Part shown: piece by piece, positions 1 through 6,609 of the stretch
Layout: every line of letters starts with the position of its first letter
Position numbering within the stretch: position 1 is the first letter of the stretch
From: Halobacteriovorax sp.
GTDB taxonomy: Bacteria; Bdellovibrionota; Bacteriovoracia; Bacteriovoracales; Bacteriovoracaceae
DNA length: 7,966 bases
Assembly (NCBI GenBank): GCA_002686115.1
Contig: NZAF01000061.1
Span: 1-7,966 of the forward strand
Direction of reading: 5' to 3'
Made by a program: the position numbers and the translations under genes
The notes under the pieces: generated by a model
Database searches by the model: none
Seen by the model: the letters and a program-made list of their open reading frames with translations, nothing else
Told to the model about the DNA's origin: nothing

Positions 1-937
1 GTGCTGGATCTAAAACATCAACTCTGTTAGTTGCTGCCATAATAATCACACCCTCATTAGACTCAAAACCATCCATTTCAACTAGCATTTGGTTAAGTGT
101 TTGCTCACGCTCATCATGACCACCACCCATTCCATGGCCTCTATGACGTCCAACTGCATCGATCTCATCAATAAAGATAATACATGGTGCGTTTTTCTTA
201 CCTTGCTCAAAAAGGTCTCTAACTCTTGAAGCACCAACACCGACAAACATCTCAACAAAGTCAGAACCTGAAATTGAAAAGAATGGGACGTTAGCTTCAC
301 CTGCAACAGCTCTTGCAAGAAGAGTCTTCCCAGTACCAGGAGGACCAACTAAGATAACACCCTTAGGAATTTTTCCACCAAGAGAAGTATATTTTTTTGG
401 ATCTTTTAAAAAGTCTACAACTTCAGCAAGTTCTTCTTTTGCCTCTTCGACACCAGAAACGTCATTGAAAGTCACTTTCTTATCATGTGGTGAAAGCATT
501 CTTGCTTTTGATTTTCCAAAACTCATTGCCTTTCCCCCACCAGCTTGTAATTGCTTGAGAAAGAAAATAACAATAACAAAGAGAAAAATCATTGGTCCCC
601 AGCTTATAAGAAACTGAGTAAATAGAGACTGCTGTTCTTTTTCTTCATATTCAGGAATAATTCCATTAGATTTTAACATATCAAATGTTTCAGTTCCTGT
701 TGGTCCAGTCGTTTGAAACCAAGTTCCACCTTCAAAGCCATCTTTAAATTTACCATGAATGGTTAATTTGTCTTTTAAAACAACTTTTTCAACGTTCTTT
801 TGTTCTACCGCTGTGACAAATTCAGGATATGTAACAGGCTTATAGGCTTTTTGATTCTCTGAAGAAAGTTTTGCTACGAAAAGAAGCATCAAAACAAGAA
901 CAACCCAGAGGAGTATGCTTTTTTGTTGGTTTTTCAT
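1..937 (-). CDS. ftsH: ATP-dependent zinc metalloprotease FtsH, N-terminal part (cut by window edge)
   Basis: FtsH is a hexameric inner-membrane AAA+ protease that unfolds and degrades membrane and short-lived cytosolic proteins. About 312 residues are visible. TM1 spans about residues 7-22 (SILLWVVLVLMLLFV), followed by a periplasmic segment of about 80 residues. TM2 spans about 110-128 (SWGPMIFLFVIVIFF), then the conserved linker FGKSKARML. The AAA module carries Walker A GPPGTGKT at 198-205, the pore-loop motif FVEMFVGVGASRVRDLF at 227-243 and Walker B IIFIDEID at 253-260. The frame leaves the window at NRVDVLDPA, inside the second region of homology, so the arginine finger and the HEXXH zinc site are off-window. 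The start at 937 has AAGGA about 5 bases upstream; an in-frame ATG two codons earlier overlaps that site and is less likely. It lies 119 bases downstream of tilS on the same strand, a common pairing. Identification is secure. Confidence 0.97.
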   Translation of the reverse strand, partial: MKNQQKSILLWVVLVLMLLFVAKLSSENQKAYKPVTYPEFVTAVEQKNVEKVVLKDKLTIHGKFKDGFEGGTWFQTTGPTGTETFDMLKSNGIIPEYEEKEQQSLFTQFLISWGPMIFLFVIVIFFLKQLQAGGGKAMSFGKSKARMLSPHDKKVTFNDVSGVEEAKEELAEVVDFLKDPKKYTSLGGKIPKGVILVGPPGTGKTLLARAVAGEANVPFFSISGSDFVEMFVGVGASRVRDLFEQGKKNAPCIIFIDEIDAVGRHRGHGMGGGHDEREQTLNQMLVEMDGFESNEGVIIMAATNRVDVLDPA

Positions 938-958
938 TATCATCCTTTTTAATATTTT

Positions 959-977
959 AATCATTCATCCAATGATT
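959..977 (-). other. Short inverted repeat in the ftsH leader
   Basis: AATCATT and AATGATT form a perfect 7-bp AT-rich inverted repeat around a 5-base centre. It lies just upstream of the ftsH ribosome binding site (about 943-950). As RNA it would be a weak hairpin, with no T-run to make it a terminator. It could be an operator, a leader hairpin affecting FtsH translation, or chance in AT-rich sequence. Confidence 0.25.
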
Positions 978-1037
978 CAACCATTTTACATAGTTTAGGC
1001 ATAAAGAATCAACAGGGATTTATAATAAATTGGGATG

Positions 1038-1066
1038 ATTATGGCCTTTGTCAATGTTAGAGCCAA
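1038..1066 (-). promoter_or_regulatory. Candidate sigma-70 promoter for ftsH
   Basis: On the minus strand TTGGCT (1066-1061, 4 of 6 to consensus) is spaced 17 bases from CATAAT (1043-1038, 5 of 6). The -35 overlaps the last codons of tilS. Transcription would start near 1031, giving ftsH a leader of roughly 95 bases. ftsH may also be reached by read-through from tilS, since no terminator is visible between them. The call rests on motif matching in AT-rich DNA, so it is tentative. Confidence 0.35.
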
Positions 1067-2226
1067 TATTTGACTTGTGCGTCAGGATATCTATAAAAGT
1101 AATTGAGATCCCCATCATGCTCACTACAAGCCAAGAAGGAAGGATTTTTTAATCCATTTTTTCGCTTTACATGTACATAAAAAGGAACCGGTTCAGGAAT
1201 ATGCGAAGCTTTTGAGTATAATTTAATATTCTCTTGTGCTCTTAATATCAAACTAATCTCTTGAAAGTGTAAAAATCTCACTCCTCCACTAAAATTTAAC
1301 TCTGCAACTTTATAATCTCTAATAAGATCTTTAAGTTTCTGATATTGCTGCCTTATCTTACCTCTACTCGATTTACTTCCTTTAAAGATGAGCTGCAGAC
1401 AATCCTCACATCTTTGATCAAAAGAAAAACTATTGTCATTCTCGTCATGTATATAGATGTATCCCCACTCTCTTGATAAATAAGGCCCTTTAATCGCTTT
1501 CTTATTAGATCTCTCCTTCACGTGTAAACCAAATTTCTTAGCTAGAGAAGCTGAGCGAGTAGCATGATGTGCATAAAGCTTAGGATAAGTCTTTTCTAAT
1601 TCTTTTAAGTGTTTTCTGATTAAATTTCTTTCAAAGATTACATCGCTATTTGTAGGGTCTTCAAACCACTTTAGTCCCATCTCCTTAGCAAAGCGAATAA
1701 TATGATTTTTACTCACGCAAAGAAATGGTCTTCTAATCACACCATTTATAACAGGAATTCCTAAACTAGACTTAAGTGAAGAACTTTTAAGGGTTTGCAT
1801 AAGACTCCATTCAAGAGAATCTCCTAAATGGTGACCCAAGAGTAGTAGCTCATTATTCTTCAATTCACTCTTAAAGAGCTTATAACGGGCATCACGAGCA
1901 TTTTTTTCAAAATTTCGTGAATGCTCAAAACTTACTTTAGAAATTGAGATATCGATATCTAGAGAATGACAATATCTTATCATTGCTTCTTTTTCTCTTT
2001 CGATATGACTTCTTGTTTGATGATCAATAAAAATTACACGAGGTTTAAAAGCTATCTTTCCTCTCTCAAAAAGAAGACTCATGACTTTTAAAAGAGAGAC
2101 AGAGTCAATTCCTCCACTGAGAGCAATAACAGTAGGCCTTCTATCGATATCTAACCCATGAGATTTTGCGAAGTTTTCGACAAAAGAGATAAACTCTAAT
2201 GAAAATATTGGTAATTTTCGATTCAT
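1057..2226 (-). CDS. tilS: tRNA(Ile)-lysidine synthetase TilS
   Basis: TilS uses ATP and lysine to convert C34 of the CAU-anticodon isoleucine tRNA to lysidine, switching its decoding from AUG to AUA. Counting from the ATG at 2226 the protein has 389 residues. The N-type PP-loop SGGIDS is at 37-42. The conserved histidine/aspartate segment appears as GHHLGDSLEW at 131-140. It is followed by the family-typical IRRPFLCVSKNHI (about 164-176) and FEDPTNSDVIFERNLIRKHL (188-207). The C-terminal part is divergent but long enough for the usual accessory domains. The open frame extends upstream to a TTG at 2265, but that codon coincides with a -35 element and lies upstream of the predicted transcription start, so the ATG is preferred. 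There is no Shine-Dalgarno, which fits a leaderless message. The usual HHxxDDxxET is altered (first D to G, T to W), which is noteworthy but does not change the call. Confidence 0.93.
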   Translation of the reverse strand: MNRKLPIFSLEFISFVENFAKSHGLDIDRRPTVIALSGGIDSVSLLKVMSLLFERGKIAFKPRVIFIDHQTRSHIEREKEAMIRYCHSLDIDISISKVSFEHSRNFEKNARDARYKLFKSELKNNELLLLGHHLGDSLEWSLMQTLKSSSLKSSLGIPVINGVIRRPFLCVSKNHIIRFAKEMGLKWFEDPTNSDVIFERNLIRKHLKELEKTYPKLYAHHATRSASLAKKFGLHVKERSNKKAIKGPYLSREWGYIYIHDENDNSFSFDQRCEDCLQLIFKGSKSSRGKIRQQYQKLKDLIRDYKVAELNFSGGVRFLHFQEISLILRAQENIKLYSKASHIPEPVPFYVHVKRKNGLKNPSFLACSEHDGDLNYFYRYPDAQVKYWL

Positions 2227-2235
2227 AAAAAGGAA

Positions 2236-2265
2236 ATTATAGTATTGACAGAAAACAGGCAACAA
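2236..2265 (-). promoter_or_regulatory. tilS promoter giving a leaderless mRNA
   Basis: On the minus strand a perfect TATAAT (2241-2236) is preceded by 18 bases and a TTGTTG -35 (2265-2260). Only 9 bases separate the -10 from the tilS ATG at 2226. Transcription should therefore begin within about 2-3 bases of the start codon, and no ribosome binding site can exist in the message. This promoter interlocks with the opposing tRNA promoter. The -10 and its position are clear; the -35 matches only in its TTG. Confidence 0.6.
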
Positions 2266-2273
2266 ATTAGTAT
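2245..2273 (+). promoter_or_regulatory. Sigma-70 promoter of the tRNA gene
   Basis: A perfect TTGACA at 2245-2250 is separated by exactly 17 bases from TAGTAT at 2268-2273 (4 of 6). The predicted start near 2280 leaves a 5' leader of about 12 bases before the mature tRNA end, for RNase P to remove. It overlaps the tilS promoter on the opposite strand, so two polymerases could not bind at once. Confidence 0.65.
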
Positions 2274-2291
2274 CAGCTCATTCAAAAATTT

Positions 2292-2368
2292 GGCTTCGTA
2301 GCTCAGATGGTTAGAGCGGCAGATTCATATCCTGCAGGTCCCCTGTTCAATTCAGGGCGAAGCCACCA
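2292..2368 (+). tRNA. tRNA with CAT anticodon, probably elongator tRNA-Met
   Basis: The 77-base gene folds as a complete cloverleaf with encoded CCA. The acceptor stem is GGCTTCG/CGAAGCC with A73. The D arm is GCTC/GAGC with the GG in the loop. The anticodon loop TTCATAT holds anticodon CAT at 2326-2328. The variable loop is AGGTC and the T arm CCCTG/CAGGG with loop TTCAATT. The anticodon stem GCAGA/CCTGC has an A31-C39 mismatch next to the loop. A CAT anticodon fits initiator Met, elongator Met or the TilS substrate Ile2. The G1-C72 pair argues against an initiator. The acceptor stem is one base from the E. coli elongator Met (GGCTACG) and lacks the C4-G69/C5-G68 pairs associated with E. coli Ile2, so elongator Met is preferred. 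Sitting divergent from tilS makes the Ile2 alternative worth testing. Confidence 0.96.
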
Positions 2369-2492
2369 AATCCCCCAACATTACTTATTTACCTTTAATT
2401 TCAATGACTTAAAACTGTACACATTTACCAATTCTATGTAATTATGACACACTGCCTTTAAACGCACCAAGTCACTTGATAATATCAATCTA
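2369..2492. other. AT-rich spacer between tRNA and envelope operon
   Basis: This 124-base stretch must end the tRNA transcript and start the operon. No GC-rich hairpin plus T-run follows the tRNA. The best promoter-like match is TGTAAT at 2437-2442 (5 of 6) without a good -35. A second -10-like element, GATAAT at 2478-2483, lies so close to the ATG that a transcript from it would be leaderless. No open reading frame of note is seen. Confidence 0.4.
2476..2488. promoter_or_regulatory. Palindrome abutting the operon start codon
   Basis: TTGATA and TATCAA are perfect reverse complements around one central base, ending 4 bases before the ATG at 2493. This is where a ribosome binding site would be expected, yet no AGGA-type sequence is present. 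It could be an operator that blocks transcription or translation initiation. It also contains a GATAAT -10-like hexamer. Chance is possible given the AT content. Confidence 0.3.
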
Positions 2493-3635
2493 ATGAAAAT
2501 CATTAGAAAAACTAATATTCAAAAGGCAATATGCCTGCTAACCCTATCTACACTAGCTCTTGGTGCAAAGAACACTGTTGAAATCCCTTCTGCAAGAGAC
2601 TTAGGAGTTAAGGATTTTCAAGCGCAATTATCAATAGGCTTAAATGAGCAAACTGGTAGGCTTGAAAAGGGAACAATTAATAAAACAAAGATCAAGATTC
2701 AGGCCGAGCTTGAGATGAATGACTTTGTCTCTTTTCACGGCCGTGGTGGGATCAAATATGAAACAGGTTCTACTCAAAGTGTTTTTAATGAAAGAAGAAA
2801 TACTCCAGACTCAAATGTTATCTATGATTATGCATTTGTAAGAACAAATCTATTTGCGAATACTGTAAAACTAGACTTTGGTAGTTTAGATAATAACCCT
2901 GAAAAGATGGGAAGTTTTATACAAACAGGAATTACTTCTGTCGGTGTACAAGAGAACTTTAAATATGAAAGTACTTACTTTGATATTGAATTAAATGCTA
3001 TTCAATCTAAACCACAAAATGATGAATTATCAAATAGAATAGAATCCGTAGAACAAGGTTCTCCAAAATTTTTCTACGAGTACATTAAAGCGGATTTAAA
3101 ATTAAATAGAATTAAACTTCATGCAACTTATGGTCAATATGCCTATGATGATCTTTCTAATTCAGTTGCCTTTCAAGAACAGTTCATGGGTAACTCTATT
3201 GTACAAGGAGATGAAGCTACAAGTAGATTCATCTATAAGTATAAAGGAACTCAACTTTTATTAGGTGCAAGTTTTAAATTAAGTGAATTCATCACTCTTC
3301 GCCCTTCTTATGAAGTTGTTGAAAACGATAATGCTCCTAGTTCACAAAATACGGCAACTAATCAGCAATTAATTATTCAAACGTCAATTTTAGATACGTT
3401 TGTTGAATTACATTTTAATAATTTTAAAAATGAAAGAGATGTGACTCCAACTTTTTATATGAGCTCACCATTTACGGCCAATACAGAAGGTAGTGGCGCA
3501 AAAGTCGTTGTCGAGTATAACGGTTTTGAAACAAGTTTTGGCCATATAAACAGAAAAGAAGTTGTTGATTTACAATTTAGTGATGACGAAAAAGTTTATT
3601 TTATTGAAATAAGGAAGAATTATGATTTCATCTAG
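2493..3635 (+). CDS. Predicted outer-membrane beta-barrel protein, first gene of envelope operon
   Basis: I do not recognise a specific family. The 380-residue product begins with a signal peptide: basic KIIRK, hydrophobic AICLLTLSTLALG, and likely cleavage near A25. It has no lipobox, and its only cysteine is in the signal. The mature part is rich in alternating polar/hydrophobic strands with turn segments, such as KIKIQAELEMNDFVSFHGRGGIKYE, QLLLGASFKLSEFITLRPSYEVV and GAKVVVEYNGFETSFGHI. This is the usual look of a porin-like barrel. The end, KVYFIEIRKNYDFI, is an aromatic-rich last strand, although the final residue is I rather than F or W. No ribosome binding site precedes the ATG, so initiation is unusual or the start is leaderless. 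The gene overlaps the next by 14 bases, so the two products are probably made together. A pore, a transporter, or a surface-display partner for the lipoprotein are all possible. Beta-barrel nature is inferred from sequence pattern only. Confidence 0.8.
   Translation: MKIIRKTNIQKAICLLTLSTLALGAKNTVEIPSARDLGVKDFQAQLSIGLNEQTGRLEKGTINKTKIKIQAELEMNDFVSFHGRGGIKYETGSTQSVFNERRNTPDSNVIYDYAFVRTNLFANTVKLDFGSLDNNPEKMGSFIQTGITSVGVQENFKYESTYFDIELNAIQSKPQNDELSNRIESVEQGSPKFFYEYIKADLKLNRIKLHATYGQYAYDDLSNSVAFQEQFMGNSIVQGDEATSRFIYKYKGTQLLLGASFKLSEFITLRPSYEVVENDNAPSSQNTATNQQLIIQTSILDTFVELHFNNFKNERDVTPTFYMSSPFTANTEGSGAKVVVEYNGFETSFGHINRKEVVDLQFSDDEKVYFIEIRKNYDFI
3611..3615 (+). promoter_or_regulatory. Ribosome binding site of the large lipoprotein gene, inside the barrel gene
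   Basis: AAGGA lies 6 bases before the ATG at 3622, within the last codons of the upstream gene. Together with the 14-base overlap this supports the 3622 start and translational coupling of the two genes. Confidence 0.7.
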
Positions 3636-6597
3636 GTTTAAAACCTTTTTAACCACATTCACTCTTTTTAGTGTCTTGGTCGGTTGCTCACAAGCAGTTG
3701 ATGATGAAATTATAGAAGACAATGCGCTTGAAGAAATATCTGCTGATTCAGACTTTCAAAATGAAAGCAGAAATAAGAATTTTGCAAGTAAAACAGAAAA
3801 GAATACGAAAATAGATAAGATAGATGAAAAATATCCACTAGTATCTGGAGAAGATACATTCAATTATACATCTTTAAAGATACTAGATAACGAAGACGAA
3901 TATGCTGACAAGAATGAAATCTATGCTTCTGCAAAGAGATATTCAATGCAACTTTGTCTGGACTTAAGAGTTAATAGATCAATGAAGTCTATTCCGGTCT
4001 ATATCACTCATGAAGATGGATCAAGAAAAAGAGAATTTACTGATACAAGAGGATGTATCTACTGGGTTGATAAAATAGACTTAGATTACAAGCTAATCAG
4101 ACAAAGAGAAAGATTCATTAAGGTGATTCAAACGTCTAACTCAAATAAGGCCCTAGCAGTAAGATACACAATAGAGCCATTTAACAATCATAACCTTGTC
4201 GACAGATCAAGATCAGGTTTTGATCAAGATGACAATGGTGCTTTTAATGTAAGAGTGCCTAAAGATCAAATGATTATCATGACACCTATTAAGGCGATTC
4301 CAACAGATTATGGTGATATTCACCCTCGAAATGATATCTTAGAGATTGAGAGAAAGGCCGAGTTTAGAACATGTATTCTAAGAAACCTAAGTAGAGATCA
4401 AAAAATCTTAGATGAAAAAGTAACTGTTATTCTAGAGAGAAAATATAGTGACGATGAATTAAAAGCTTTAGAAAAAATTGGTGCAAAACCATTTAGAAAA
4501 GAGGCCAAGAATATTGACTTACTAGAATCTTGTGTAACATTAAACATTGCTGTTGATCACCAGAGATATACTAATACAAGAAGAATACCTTATATTATTA
4601 CGATTAAAACTGAATCAGACAGATTTAAAGGTGCAGTGGCAAAGAGAAAGATTTGTCTATACCCATGGAGTTCGTCTGGGTGGAGTTTTAACGGTAACCA
4701 AGAAAATATGGTAACTGAATGTCCAAAGGATAAAGTAAATAAGCAAGCAAGTATCTTTATTCCTAAAGTTGAAATAGACTTTGAAGGACATCCACAGAAA
4801 AAAGCTTATACAATCAATAAGAATTTAGATTTAAGTGTACGAAAGACTTATACATTTACATTCTATCCAATGATCGATCATGGAAACTTTCTTCATCAAG
4901 AAGAAACTGTGGTTAAACTTCATAACGGTAGATATAGACTTAAAGCACTTATTGTAGCCCCAAAAGAGGGACAAATTGATTTAAGTGCAGAGGATTTAGC
5001 AGAGAAAAAATATGTTAAAATTTCATCTGCATCAAAAATCATTAACGTTAAAAATAATATTGTGATGGAGAGATTAAACTTTGACATTAAATTTAAAGAT
5101 CTCCCATATGTTCATACAAGAACATTTATGATTTTAAGAGTAGAAGACTTAAAAGATGGACATCCATATGCGCCAATAGCATCAACAACAGTTGGTATGT
5201 TCCATGCTTCTAACAAAAGCTTTAATTCGAAACAATATAAGAGAATTGAAAACGATGCGAAGAAAAATTCAATAACAAAGTCAGAAGAACTTATTCAAGA
5301 ATCTTTTCAAGAAGAAGAGGAAAGTTTTAAGACTGAAGTAAATGAACTACTTACAATTTTTGATGGTGTAAAAACATTAGATAATCCATTATTTGAAAAA
5401 TGGAACAAAGAAGGATCACTTGAGAATGCCTTTGAGAAGTATACAAAAAAATCTCGCAGAATCTTTGGTAATAACTTTAAAGATCTATCTTTAGCGGACC
5501 TAAAGACAAAAACTAAGTATGAGATTGATGCATTTGAAATGGATAAGCTTTTAGATGACAACTACACAAGAGATACAATGAGAAAACTATGCAAGGTTCT
5601 ATTCACTGATGAATATGAAGATGGAATGTTTTCTAGAAACTATGTAGATCATAACTATAAGAATTGTCTAAGAGAGCCTGAAGTTCACATGGATATTCAC
5701 TTATATGACCATATTGAAAGTATTGATCCTAAGCCAGAATTATTAGACTCTGTAACTGTAAACATCTCTACAAGTACAGGTAGAAACACAAGTCATGGGA
5801 CATCAGATAGAATTAGTACATCTAGAAGACTTAGTTATGGTGGAAAGTTTGGTGCAAAACTTGATCTACCAATGATTTTTGGCGCAGGGTTTGACTTCGG
5901 TTTTGATGTATCAAAAATGTGGGGACATGATATGCAAACTTCTTATTATAATAGAAGTGATAGCGGAACAAATGTACCAATCTCTGCAGATTCACTCACC
6001 TTAAGATTTGGAGCCAAATCTAAAAGATGTATCATCATTGATGGAACAGTAAAATTAAGTAACGAGTTAAAACTAGTGTTTCCAAAAAATTCTAATAATG
6101 GAATTGGAGCTCCATCTACGGAGTATGCACTTGAAACAAATCAAGTAAGATATCGTTTCTGTGATTCAAAGTCCAGAGCAAGAACATTACAAGAAACTTG
6201 GTACTACATTGGAGAAGGTCACCAGTTTCACTCAATCCTAAGAGATAGACAAAACCTAGAAGAAAATCCATATACTATGTTAATTCGTGGAAAGAGAAAT
6301 ATGTCTGTGTTCTTAGACTTTTTACAGAAGTTTAGTAAAGAACTATTACAAAGCAAAATCAAGACGACTCATTCTGCTGATGAGCATCTAAGTGGATCAT
6401 ATGCTAAATTTCAAGCAATGACGAATGTAGAAGAGCATCATGTATATGATGGTGGAATGCCTGGTACAGTGCTAGTTTACGACAAACAAAATAACAGTGA
6501 TGATCAATACTATGGTGAACAACCTGTAGAAGACTTTGATGTAAACAGAAGTCCGTGGGGCATGACATATGAAAAAGATCTATCACTATTTGATTAG
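3622..6597 (+). CDS. Large outer-membrane lipoprotein with aerolysin-like C-terminal segment
   Basis: No named family is recognised for this 991-residue protein. A lipoprotein signal is clear: RFKTFLTTFTLFSVLVGC with lipobox LVGC, lipidated Cys22, and Ser at +2 favouring the outer membrane. Residues 25-75 are an acidic, disordered tether. From about 100 to 530 there are several beta-rich, Ig-like-looking regions, one with the pattern EFTDTRGCIYW at 138-148. Residues 540-660 are charged and largely helical. From about 705 to 815, a Ser/Thr-rich strand (VTVNISTSTG onward) leads into alternating small/hydrophobic residues at 741-763 (KFGAKLDLPMIFGAGFDFGF). A second Ser-rich strand and NVPISADSLTLRF follow. 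This resembles the insertion hairpin and flanking strands of aerolysin/ETX-MTX2 pore formers. The ten cysteines after Cys22 fall into five neighbouring pairs, suggesting periplasmic or surface disulfides. The pore-forming role is inference. An alternative is a structural lipoprotein forming an outer-membrane channel with its barrel neighbour. Confidence 0.85.
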   Translation: MISSRFKTFLTTFTLFSVLVGCSQAVDDEIIEDNALEEISADSDFQNESRNKNFASKTEKNTKIDKIDEKYPLVSGEDTFNYTSLKILDNEDEYADKNEIYASAKRYSMQLCLDLRVNRSMKSIPVYITHEDGSRKREFTDTRGCIYWVDKIDLDYKLIRQRERFIKVIQTSNSNKALAVRYTIEPFNNHNLVDRSRSGFDQDDNGAFNVRVPKDQMIIMTPIKAIPTDYGDIHPRNDILEIERKAEFRTCILRNLSRDQKILDEKVTVILERKYSDDELKALEKIGAKPFRKEAKNIDLLESCVTLNIAVDHQRYTNTRRIPYIITIKTESDRFKGAVAKRKICLYPWSSSGWSFNGNQENMVTECPKDKVNKQASIFIPKVEIDFEGHPQKKAYTINKNLDLSVRKTYTFTFYPMIDHGNFLHQEETVVKLHNGRYRLKALIVAPKEGQIDLSAEDLAEKKYVKISSASKIINVKNNIVMERLNFDIKFKDLPYVHTRTFMILRVEDLKDGHPYAPIASTTVGMFHASNKSFNSKQYKRIENDAKKNSITKSEELIQESFQEEEESFKTEVNELLTIFDGVKTLDNPLFEKWNKEGSLENAFEKYTKKSRRIFGNNFKDLSLADLKTKTKYEIDAFEMDKLLDDNYTRDTMRKLCKVLFTDEYEDGMFSRNYVDHNYKNCLREPEVHMDIHLYDHIESIDPKPELLDSVTVNISTSTGRNTSHGTSDRISTSRRLSYGGKFGAKLDLPMIFGAGFDFGFDVSKMWGHDMQTSYYNRSDSGTNVPISADSLTLRFGAKSKRCIIIDGTVKLSNELKLVFPKNSNNGIGAPSTEYALETNQVRYRFCDSKSRARTLQETWYYIGEGHQFHSILRDRQNLEENPYTMLIRGKRNMSVFLDFLQKFSKELLQSKIKTTHSADEHLSGSYAKFQAMTNVEEHHVYDGGMPGTVLVYDKQNNSDDQYYGEQPVEDFDVNRSPWGMTYEKDLSLFD

Positions 6598-6609
6598 GAT
6601 ATAAAAGAG

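Noticed and set aside
82..348. 88-codon minus-strand open frame
   Set aside because: It lies in another frame of ftsH, whose Walker A and Walker B motifs are encoded across the same bases.
1021..1054. Minus-strand TTGACA (1054-1049) with a downstream TATTAT as ftsH promoter
   Set aside because: The spacing is about 21 bases, too long for a sigma-70 promoter; the TTGGCT/CATAAT pair with 17 bases is a better fit.
2227..2265. N-terminal extension of TilS from a TTG at 2265
   Set aside because: The TTG coincides with a -35 element, lies upstream of the predicted transcript start and has no ribosome binding site; TilS homology fits a start at 2226.
5307..5561. 84-codon minus-strand open frame
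   Set aside because: Antisense to the helical part of the large lipoprotein; its Ser/Phe-rich product mirrors AGA/GAA-rich codons and it has no family signature.
6404..6586. 60-codon minus-strand open frame
   Set aside because: Antisense to the end of the large lipoprotein gene; His/Leu-rich, low-complexity product with no recognisable motif.
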